Positions 1 to 9,975 of a stretch of DNA of 64,000 bases are shown here, piece after piece. Every line of letters starts with the position of its first letter. Within the stretch, counting starts at the first letter, position 1. Location of the stretch: positions 174,016 to 238,015 of the forward strand of contig NZ_JACHIJ010000008.1 of the NCBI RefSeq assembly GCF_014203115.1, read 5' to 3'. The position numbers were made by a program, and so were the translations under genes. This stretch comes from Afipia massiliensis (lineage in GTDB: Bacteria; Pseudomonadota; Alphaproteobacteria; Rhizobiales; Xanthobacteraceae). The notes under the pieces are model-generated. The model was given only the letters and a program-made list of their open reading frames with translations. It ran no database searches and had not been told where the DNA came from.

Positions 1-3270
<3,270 letters not shown>

Positions 3271-3286
3271 TCGCCGCGCGGCGTCC

Positions 3287-4567
3287 TCAAAGCAATCCCG
3301 TGTCTTCTTCGTCGGCCTTGCGTTTCACGTCAGCAGTCAGGACCTTGCGCTGCCGGGGGGTCAGAAAGATCATCGTCGCCGCGCAGGCGAGCGACAGCGC
3401 GACGATGCAGATCGTGAGCGGGAGCGTGCTCCGGAAGTTGCCGCCCAGATACGCGCCGAACTGTGAGCACAGTGAGCCGAAACCCATCTGAACGAAGCCC
3501 ATCAGCCCGGACGCCGTACCCGCCGCCAGCGGCCTCACACTGATGGCGCCCGCGGCCGAATGGGACATCACGAACGCGTTGGCGAACATCACCAGCATCT
3601 GCGTTCCGAACAGCCAGACCGGCGTTTGATCGAATCCCATCGCAGCCCAGAGCACGTTCAGCAATGCGCCGCCGATCTGGATGGCGAGGCCGAACCAGAT
3701 CAACTGGTCGAGCGCGTAACGTTGAGATACGCGGGCGCTGCTCAGGTTTCCGATCAGGAATGCGAATCCGGTGACTGCGAACCACGCGCCATATTCTGCG
3801 GTGGTCCGGCCCATCTGGCTGACGACGAGATAGGGACCGCCGCCCGCGAACGTGAAGATGATCGACGAGGCAAGCACTTGGCACAGCGCGTATCCGATAT
3901 ACGCCCTGCTCGTGAGCAGGCTGCGTGAGTCCTTGATGAAACCGACGCTATCGCCGTCCGCGGCAAGGCGGCGGGTTTCCGGAAGCCCGAACGCGATGAT
4001 CACCGTGACGAAGATCGATGCTCCCGCCATGGCGTAGAAGATCGAGCGCCAGCCGAAACTGGTTTCCAGAAGGCCGCCGATCAGGGGGCTGATCAATTGC
4101 GCGATCATCATCACGCCGATCACGAGGCTGATCATGCCGCCGACGCGTTCGCGCGGGTAGAGGTCGCGGATGACGGCGCGGCTCATCACCATGCCCGTCG
4201 CGCCGCCGACGGCTTGCAGAAAGCGCCCGGCGATCAGTTGCGGCAGTGTCTGCGCGAAAATGCAGACGATGGTCGCTGCCACCATCAGGCCCAGTCCCGC
4301 AAGCAGCACGGGGCGCCGCCCGAAACGATCGGATAATGGGCCTGTCACCAGCTGTGACATTGCCAACCCGACCATGAACAGCGAGACGTTGAGCTGCACG
4401 GCGGAGACATCGCTAGCAAACGTCGTCGCAAGGATCGGAAGAGCCGGGACCAGAATGTAGAGCGAGATCGGCGCGATGCCGTTCATCGCCACGAGCAGCA
4501 GCAGGATTTTCCAAGGTGCGGGCGTCGCAACTTTCGCGGCTGCGATCTCTATTTTTTCTTCAGTCAC
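3287..4567 (-). CDS. MFS drug:H+ antiporter of the Bcr/CflA family
   Basis: This is a 12-TM major facilitator protein of the drug:H+ antiporter-1 type, expected to export drugs or small metabolites across the inner membrane. The first TM helix is at about 20-45, preceded by a short charged cytoplasmic tail. MFS motif A is clear at about 77-88 (GPLSDRFGRRPV), and the repeat halves are separated by a loop near residue 195-205. The C-terminus is polar (KVLTADVKRKADEE). Family membership comes from the TM1 region (PISLYILVPALPIL) and motif A; the substrate cannot be told from sequence. It lies 45 bp downstream of the aminopeptidase gene on the same strand and could be read with it. Confidence 0.85.
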   Translation of the reverse strand: MTEEKIEIAAAKVATPAPWKILLLLVAMNGIAPISLYILVPALPILATTFASDVSAVQLNVSLFMVGLAMSQLVTGPLSDRFGRRPVLLAGLGLMVAATIVCIFAQTLPQLIAGRFLQAVGGATGMVMSRAVIRDLYPRERVGGMISLVIGVMMIAQLISPLIGGLLETSFGWRSIFYAMAGASIFVTVIIAFGLPETRRLAADGDSVGFIKDSRSLLTSRAYIGYALCQVLASSIIFTFAGGGPYLVVSQMGRTTAEYGAWFAVTGFAFLIGNLSSARVSQRYALDQLIWFGLAIQIGGALLNVLWAAMGFDQTPVWLFGTQMLVMFANAFVMSHSAAGAISVRPLAAGTASGLMGFVQMGFGSLCSQFGAYLGGNFRSTLPLTICIVALSLACAATMIFLTPRQRKVLTADVKRKADEEDTGLL

Positions 4568-4612
4568 GTTATCCGGATTCTTTTTTCTATTAGTCAGCGC
4601 GCAGCCCAGTCG

Positions 4613-6448
4613 TCATCTCGTGTGAGTCATCGGCTCCGTCGCCGCATCGAGCCAGACTTTCGTCGCTTCATCGACGAGCGGGCGAATCTCGTCGCGCACC
4701 CGCGCGTGATAGGCGTTGAGCCAGCGCAGTTCCTGCTTGCTGATCCGGTCGGCGTCAATCAGCCGCCGGTCGATCGGCGCGAGCGTCAGGGTCTCAAACG
4801 CGTTCATCGGCTTTTCCGCGCCATCGATCTTCGCCTCGACCACCAGTTCGAGATTCTCGATGCGGATGCCGAAGGCGTTGGCCTTGTAGTAGCCGGGCTC
4901 GTTGGACAGGATCATGCCGCGTTTCAGCGGCGTGGTGCCGAGCTTGGAAATTCGCGCAGGGCCTTCATGGACCGACAGATAGCTGCCGACGCCGTGGCCG
5001 GTGCCGTGATCGAAGTCGATGCCGGCGTGCCAGAGGAATTGCCGCGCGAAAGCATCGATCTGCGCGCCGCTGACGCCGTCGGGAAACACCGCGCGGGCGA
5101 TGGCGATGTGTCCGCGCAGCACACGGGTGAAGCGGTCGCGCATTTCGTCCGTCGGTTCGCCGATGGCAATGGTGCGTGTGACGTCGGTGGTGCCGTCTTC
5201 GTATTGCGCGCCGGAATCGATCAGCAGCAGGTCGCCCGGTGCGATGCGGCGGTTGGATTTGCGGGTGACCCGATAGTGCACGATGGCGCCGTTCGGGCCA
5301 GTGCCGGAAATGGTGGGGAAGGACACGTCCTTCAGCGCGCCGGTCTCGCGGCGGAAGGTTTCCAGCGCTTCGACAGCGTCGATCTCGGTGAGCTTGCCGG
5401 ACGGTGCTTCCTGATCGATCCACGCCAGAAACTTCGCCAGCGCCGCGCCGTCGCGCTTGTGCGCCGCGCGGGTGCCGGCGATCTCGGCGGGGTTCTTGAC
5501 CGCCTTGAGCATCGCGACCGGATCCGACACGCGCACCGGCTTGCCGCCTTCAGCGCTGATTAACCGGCTGAGCGCATCGGCGGCGGTGGCGGTGTCGAGG
5601 CCGATGGCCGCCTTGGTCTGCGCCAGTTCGGCAAGCCGCGGCATCAGCGCTTCCGGCTCTTCGACGCTCGCATTCTTTTCGAGATGATCGCGCGCACTGT
5701 TCGAGAGCTTGCGGTGATCGATGAAGATCGTGGCGCGGCCTTCTTTCGGGACCAGCGCATAGGATAACGGCAGCGGCGTATGCGCGACATCCGCGCCGCG
5801 GATGTTGAAGGTCCACGCCACCGCGTGAGAGTCGGACAGCACCAGCGCATCGACGGCTAGCCTGGCGATCTCCGTACGGATCCGCGCGAGTTTGTCGCCC
5901 TCACTCTCGCCAGCGAATTGCGCCGAGTGAACTTTCACCGCTCCGAGCGGCGGGGTCGGGCGATCCGTCCAGATCGCATCGACCGGATTGCTGTCCACCG
6001 CGACCAGCTCCGCGCCGGCCTTTTCGCAGGCTTTGGCGAGGCGCTCCGCTGCCGCCGAAGTGTGCAGCCAGGGATCAAATCCGAGGCGGTCGCCCCGCGC
6101 GAGATGCGCGGTCAGCCAGGTTTCCGGCGGCGGTTCGATCAGGGATTCGACGCTCCAGGCGGTCGTATCGACCTGCTTGGCGGCCTGCAGGGTGTACCGT
6201 CCGTCCACGAACACGGCCGCTTTCCCGGTCAGAACCACCGCCAATCCTGCGGAACCTGTAAATCCCGTCAGCCACGCCAGCCGCTCGTCGCTAGGCGGCA
6301 CATATTCGTTTTGCTGACTGTCGGCGCGGGGAATCACGAAGCCCGTGAGCTGCCGGCGCAGCAATTCCTCACGGAAGGCCGACAGCCGCGCGGTCAGCGC
6401 CACGCCGCCTTCGGGTTCTTCGAATGTCTGGAACTGGGCTTCGAACAT
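4613..6448 (-). CDS. pepP: Xaa-Pro aminopeptidase (M24B)
   Basis: This metallopeptidase removes N-terminal residues preceding proline. The 611-residue protein matches the long eukaryote-like aminopeptidase P: two creatinase N-like domains (about 20-160 and 165-320), the pita-bread catalytic domain (about 325-550), and a C-terminal extension ending near 610. The dinuclear metal ligands are visible: D411 and D422 in LIDSGAQYEDGTTDVT, H485 in HGTGHGVG, E517 in NEPGYY and E531 in RIENLEL. The cytosolic location is inferred from lack of a signal peptide. The start at 6448 gives a full N-terminal domain. The MFS gene lies just downstream. The symbol pepP is used loosely, since the long type differs from the shorter E. 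coli enzyme. Confidence 0.92.
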   Translation of the reverse strand: MFEAQFQTFEEPEGGVALTARLSAFREELLRRQLTGFVIPRADSQQNEYVPPSDERLAWLTGFTGSAGLAVVLTGKAAVFVDGRYTLQAAKQVDTTAWSVESLIEPPPETWLTAHLARGDRLGFDPWLHTSAAAERLAKACEKAGAELVAVDSNPVDAIWTDRPTPPLGAVKVHSAQFAGESEGDKLARIRTEIARLAVDALVLSDSHAVAWTFNIRGADVAHTPLPLSYALVPKEGRATIFIDHRKLSNSARDHLEKNASVEEPEALMPRLAELAQTKAAIGLDTATAADALSRLISAEGGKPVRVSDPVAMLKAVKNPAEIAGTRAAHKRDGAALAKFLAWIDQEAPSGKLTEIDAVEALETFRRETGALKDVSFPTISGTGPNGAIVHYRVTRKSNRRIAPGDLLLIDSGAQYEDGTTDVTRTIAIGEPTDEMRDRFTRVLRGHIAIARAVFPDGVSGAQIDAFARQFLWHAGIDFDHGTGHGVGSYLSVHEGPARISKLGTTPLKRGMILSNEPGYYKANAFGIRIENLELVVEAKIDGAEKPMNAFETLTLAPIDRRLIDADRISKQELRWLNAYHARVRDEIRPLVDEATKVWLDAATEPMTHTR

Positions 6449-6550
6449 CGGTCAACCTTAAGAGGCGGGGGGTGTGGCGGCAATCGGCGGGGCCGGAATG
6501 GGGCCGCGCCAATTCGGAATGGCACGATCCGTGCTTTGTAATCACTGCCT

Positions 6551-6598
6551 GCGCATGACCCGCCAAAGTGTGAGCGGTTTGGCGATCAGGTCATGCGC
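6551..6598. repeat. Hairpin repeat, copy 1 of a four-copy family
   Basis: A 48-bp interrupted palindrome. The outer arms are GCGCATGACC and GGTCATGCGC, and the inner arms CGCCAAA and TTTGGCG. It sits in the 319-bp gap between pepP and the small gene at 6768, which otherwise holds only the second repeat and presumably the pepP promoter. It matches the element at 42910-42958, whose inner arms differ in a complementary way. Confidence 0.85.
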
Positions 6599-6610
6599 CA
6601 CTCTAAAAGG

Positions 6611-6658
6611 GAGCGCGATCGGACGCAAAACCGGGTGCCACTTTTGCTGATCGCGCTC
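6611..6658. repeat. Hairpin repeat, copy 2, opposite orientation to copy 1
   Basis: Outer arms GAGCGCGATC and GATCGCGCTC, with inner arms ending in GCAAAA and TTTTGC. The loop contains ACCGGGTGCCACTTTT, which resembles the loop of the copy at 35064 and the reverse complement of the loops at 6551 and 42910. It lies only 12 bp from copy 1, so the two form a closely spaced pair. Confidence 0.8.
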
Positions 6659-6767
6659 TGGAAGGCTATTCTGAGGAACCATTTGAGAGCAACGATGCTT
6701 GAACGGAATGGACCTCGCGGAAACGCGGAGGGGTGTGTTTTTCAACTCAACGACGAGGGGATAGGGC

Positions 6768-6953
6768 ATGCCAGCTTTTATGTTTGAGAAGATCTCGCCG
6801 CCGGCGCATCAGGGCAATATCCCGGCGGTGACGATCAAGGAGCCGCGCGGCGTCATCGTCCAGATGATCGACCGTCTGACGGAAAGCCGGCTGCAGCGTG
6901 AAGCGCGGCGTGCGAGGTCCGACATCACACCCCATCGGATGAAACGGGAGTAA
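6768..6953 (+). CDS. Small conserved-looking protein of unknown function, 61 aa
   Basis: I do not recognise a characterised family. The ATG at 6768 is preceded by a purine-rich GACGAGGGG about 8 bp upstream, a plausible ribosome binding site, and the frame is closed by TAA at 6951. The protein starts MPAFMFEKISPP and is strongly basic toward its end (REARRARSDITPHRMKRE), with a possible amphipathic helix in the middle (VIVQMIDRLTESRLQREARR). There is no signal peptide or membrane segment. It is convergent with prmA, 20 bp away. Similar short basic proteins seem to recur in Bradyrhizobium-type genomes, but that is from memory. Confidence 0.55.
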   Translation: MPAFMFEKISPPAHQGNIPAVTIKEPRGVIVQMIDRLTESRLQREARRARSDITPHRMKRE

Positions 6954-6973
6954 GCCCGAGAGAAGCGCGCGAT

Positions 6974-7909
6974 CTAGCGCCGTTGCATCAAGAGGCTGCT
7001 CCAGTTCTCGATCTGGATTCGCTTGAGCAGCTTCAGCCCCGCGCCGCTATAGGCGGCAACCACGCTGCTCGCTTGATGCGGCAGCAATCCCGACAAGATG
7101 ACAAAACCCTGCGGAGCCAGGTGCGCCGCCAGCGCGGGCGCAAGCTGCCGCAGAGGATTGGCGAGGATGTTCGCCAGCACCAGGCCGAACGGGCCGTTGG
7201 CGGCAAAATGCGGCGACTGAAACCCGGTCGCATGGACAGCCTGGATCAGATTTCCGACGCCATTGAGATGCGCATTCTCGCGCGCCACGATCACTGAGCG
7301 TGGATCGATGTCGCTCGCCAGCACGCGCCGCCGCAGCGCCTTGGCGGCGGCGATGGCGAGGACGCCGGTCCCTGAGCCGAGGTCGAGGATGCGTTTGGGC
7401 GTGCGCTGGTGCAGCACCTGATCGAGCAGCAGCAAGCAGCCGCGGGTGGTGCCGTGGTGGCCGGTGCCGAATGCCAGCGCGGCCTCGATCTCGATTCCAA
7501 GTTTATTGACCGGCACCCGGTCGCGGTCGTGGCTGCCGTGGACGACGAAACGTCCGGCGCTGACCGGGACCAGATCCGCGAGGCTCGCCTTCACCCAGTC
7601 CTTGGTTTCGACCTTGCTGAAGACGATGGACTTCGCCGCTGCTTCCCCCGCCGTGTCGGTCACCAGCGCACGGATGACATCCTCGTCCGGGGCCTCGGCG
7701 AAATGCATGGTGACATCCCAGCGGCCGCCGGCCGCCTCGAAGGCGGCAATCGCCAGGTCGTGGCTGGGATAGCTCTCGGTGATGATATCCACAACGCGGC
7801 TGGCCGTACGCTCGTCGCCGATGGCGAAGGTGGCCTGGGTCGCGGGCGAGGGGGGCAATGAATTCACGGGGCGGTCCAAATGGCTGAAATCGCTGACTGC
7901 ATCGCCCAT
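6974..7909 (-). CDS. prmA: Ribosomal protein L11 methyltransferase
   Basis: PrmA methylates ribosomal protein L11 using S-adenosylmethionine. The 311-residue protein has the expected two parts: an N-terminal substrate-recognition domain (about 25-135) and a Rossmann methyltransferase domain. The diagnostic AFGTGHHGTT stretch is at about 146-155 and the SAM-binding motif I DLGSGTGVLAIAAA at about 176-189, followed by the acidic SDIDPRSV. Near 240, LVLANILANPL corresponds to the NPPY-like catalytic segment of this family. The upstream 170 bp hold the run of DnaA-box-like sites described separately. The oxidoreductase gene lies upstream on the same strand. Confidence 0.95.
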   Translation of the reverse strand: MGDAVSDFSHLDRPVNSLPPSPATQATFAIGDERTASRVVDIITESYPSHDLAIAAFEAAGGRWDVTMHFAEAPDEDVIRALVTDTAGEAAAKSIVFSKVETKDWVKASLADLVPVSAGRFVVHGSHDRDRVPVNKLGIEIEAALAFGTGHHGTTRGCLLLLDQVLHQRTPKRILDLGSGTGVLAIAAAKALRRRVLASDIDPRSVIVARENAHLNGVGNLIQAVHATGFQSPHFAANGPFGLVLANILANPLRQLAPALAAHLAPQGFVILSGLLPHQASSVVAAYSGAGLKLLKRIQIENWSSLLMQRR

Positions 7910-8043
7910 TTCCCCACAGCCTGTCCACAGGTTACTGACCGGGTTAGCGGCAGTTCTTCACAGTTTGTTAACCGGGGTTTTCCACATCCTACTGAAACTT
8001 TAACGGGCCGGAAATTCACAGCTTATTCACAGGGTTATCCACA
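7910..8043 (+). promoter_or_regulatory. Cluster of DnaA-box-like sites, all in one orientation
   Basis: The intergenic stretch upstream of prmA contains two exact matches to the classical box TTATNCACA: TTATTCACA at 8023-8031 and TTATCCACA at 8035-8043. Single-mismatch versions are TTTTCCACA at 7978-7986 and TTCTTCACA at 7954-7962. Weaker forms are CTGTCCACA at 7921-7929 and TTCCCCACA at 7910-7918. All six read the same way on the plus strand. The stretch is visibly richer in A and T than the flanking genes. Whether it binds DnaA, and whether it is an origin, a titration site or a prmA control region, cannot be decided from sequence. Confidence 0.55.
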
Positions 8044-8081
8044 GCTTCTCAACAGCCGTTCGCGGCAGTTTTGCTTTCGGT

Positions 8082-9683
8082 TCAGGTGAAGATTCCCCGG
8101 TGGTCCTTGAGGATCACCTGCGCCGCATTGTGCCCCGGGGCACCGGTCACGCCGCCGCCAGGATGCGCGCCGGACCCGCAGTGGTAGAGCCCCTTGAGCG
8201 GCCCGCGATACCCCGCATGGCCCAGCATCGGGCGCGCGGAAAACAGCTGGTTGAGCGACAGCGCACCATGGAAGATGTCGCCGCCGAGCAGTCCGAAATC
8301 GCGTTCGAGATCGAGCGGCGACAGCACCTGCCGTTCGATGACGCTGCGGGCAAATCCGGGCGCATAGCGATCCACGGTCGCGATCATCAGGTCGGCGACT
8401 TCGTCGCGGTGATCGTCCCAGGATCGGCCGTCCGGCAGCTGCGGCGCGACGTGCTGGCAGAACAGACTGGCGACATGCTTGCCCGACGGCGCCAGCGAGC
8501 CGTCGAGGGTGGAGGGGATCAGGACCTCGATCACCGGTTCGCGGCTCCAGCCCTGCTGGCGGGCATCGAGCCAGGCGCGGTCCATGTAGCCGAGGCTCGG
8601 CGCAAGGATGATCCCGGCAGTGAGATGATCGCCTTCGCCGGGCAGCGCCTTGAATGACGGCAACGCGCCCAGCGCGACGTTCATCCGGAAGGTGCCGGAC
8701 CCGTTGCGCCATGTCGTGATGCGGTCGAGGAAGGGTTTCGGCAGTGCGTCCGCCGGGATCAGCCGGGTATACAGAAGCTTCGGATTGACGCTGGAGGCGA
8801 CATAGCGCGCGCGCACCGTCTTGCCATTGTCGAGGACCACTCCAACGGCGCGGTCACCCTCGACAATGACTTCGCGCACACCAGCGTCCGTCTCGATCTC
8901 TGCGCCATGGCCACGGGCCGATGCCGCCATCGCCTGCGTGATCGCACCCATGCCGCCGATGGCGTGGCCCCACAGCCCCTTCCGGCCGTTCACTTCGCCG
9001 AAGGCGTGATGCAGCATGACGTAGGCCGAACCTGCCGCGTAGGGGCTGGCGTAATTGCCGACGACGGCATCGAACCCGAATAGCGCCTTGACCAGATCGC
9101 TTTCAAAGACGTCGTCGAGCATGTCGCCGGCGGACCGCGTGAACAGGTCGAGCAGGGTGCGCTGGTTTTCCAGCGTCAGCCCGCGCAGGATATTGGCGCT
9201 GGTCAGCGCGTTGAACGCCTCACGCATGGCGTGAAGGCCAAACCCTTCGACTAGGTCCGGCGGCGCACGCAGCACGAATTTGCGCAGCACATCGGCGATG
9301 GTTTCCAATTCGTGGTTGAAATCGTCGATCCGCAGCGCGTCGCGTTCGCTGAATTTTGCGATCGACTGATGCGTCCGGCCATCACCGGTCAACAGGTAGC
9401 GGCCATCCGGTGCGGGCAGGAAGTTCTGCGCGCGGCGTTCCACGATCCGCAGGCCGTGGTGGTGCAGGCCGAGATCCGCGATGACCTTCGGGTTGAGCAG
9501 GCTCACCGTGTAGGCGGCAACCGAGTTGCGAAACCCGGGATGAAACTCCTCGGTCACCGCTGCGCCACCGACCACCTTGCGGCGGTCAACCACCTTCACG
9601 CGCAGCCCGTTCATCGCGAGATAGGCCGCGCAGGTCAGGCCGTTATGGCCCGCTCCAATGATGAGTGCATCGTAATCAGACAT
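8082..9683 (-). CDS. FAD-dependent phytoene-desaturase-like oxidoreductase (PYROXD2 type)
   Basis: A 533-residue flavoprotein of the phytoene desaturase / NAD(P)-FAD oxidoreductase superfamily. The dinucleotide-binding motif IIGAGHNGLTCAAYLA begins at about residue 8, followed by KVVDRRKVVGGAAVTEEF, and the C-terminal FAD segment LYHCGSGAHPGGGVTGAPGHNAA is near the end. These features point to the PYROXD2-like group, whose bacterial substrate is unknown; there are no carotenoid genes nearby. I chose the ATG at 9683 because the frame stays open to 9785 only through a 16-bp inverted repeat, and the conserved N-terminus starts at MSDYDALIIGAG. The gene is upstream of prmA, separated by the DnaA-box cluster. 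Confidence 0.88.
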   Translation of the reverse strand: MSDYDALIIGAGHNGLTCAAYLAMNGLRVKVVDRRKVVGGAAVTEEFHPGFRNSVAAYTVSLLNPKVIADLGLHHHGLRIVERRAQNFLPAPDGRYLLTGDGRTHQSIAKFSERDALRIDDFNHELETIADVLRKFVLRAPPDLVEGFGLHAMREAFNALTSANILRGLTLENQRTLLDLFTRSAGDMLDDVFESDLVKALFGFDAVVGNYASPYAAGSAYVMLHHAFGEVNGRKGLWGHAIGGMGAITQAMAASARGHGAEIETDAGVREVIVEGDRAVGVVLDNGKTVRARYVASSVNPKLLYTRLIPADALPKPFLDRITTWRNGSGTFRMNVALGALPSFKALPGEGDHLTAGIILAPSLGYMDRAWLDARQQGWSREPVIEVLIPSTLDGSLAPSGKHVASLFCQHVAPQLPDGRSWDDHRDEVADLMIATVDRYAPGFARSVIERQVLSPLDLERDFGLLGGDIFHGALSLNQLFSARPMLGHAGYRGPLKGLYHCGSGAHPGGGVTGAPGHNAAQVILKDHRGIFT

Positions 9684-9713
9684 GGCCCAGTCATAATCTT
9701 GGCTAGCGCGGGA

Positions 9714-9765
9714 GTTCGCAAGTCCGCAACATTTTCCCAGCACGTCCATTTGCGGACTTGCGAAC
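9714..9765. repeat. Perfect 16-bp inverted repeat upstream of the oxidoreductase
   Basis: Arms GTTCGCAAGTCCGCAA (9714-9729) and its exact reverse complement (9750-9765), separated by 20 bp, starting 30 bp upstream of the start codon at 9683. In RNA it would form a strong hairpin. There is no T-run on either side, so it is not a standard terminator. Confidence 0.8.
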
Positions 9766-9791
9766 CAAACCCACACTAGAATCATAATTGG

Positions 9792-9867
9792 CTAGTGTCC
9801 TTTCGAATCCGAAGTTCGCTGTGGAGCGCGCTGGAAAATGAGGCGAACTTCGGATTCGGGACACTAG
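9792..9867. repeat. Long inverted repeat with about 25-bp arms
   Basis: Arms begin CTAGTGTCC and end GGACACTAG. The inner arms CGAATCCGAAGTTCGC and GCGAACTTCGGATTCG are exact complements, and the left arm has a 3-base interruption (TTT). The loop is about 23 bp. It lies between the divergent oxidoreductase (left) and the fused membrane protein (right). It is unrelated in sequence to the neighbouring repeat at 9714. No transposase lies within it. Confidence 0.8.
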
Positions 9868-9975
9868 CGTCACGCGCGAGTGATTTCTGTCACGCGCATG
9901 TTATTGCCCGTCGTTGGCGGCTATGCTCCACTTCATGAGCGTCCGGTGATTTGCCGGAATTATCCCGGAGCTTCC

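Noticed and set aside
7910..8043. Calling the DnaA-box cluster the chromosomal origin
   Set aside because: No dnaA, hemE, gidA or parAB genes nearby, and no skew analysis was possible; left as a candidate DnaA-binding region.
9684..9785. Longer start for the FAD oxidoreductase
   Set aside because: The extension is made of a 16-bp inverted repeat and the conserved dinucleotide motif begins right after ATG 9683.
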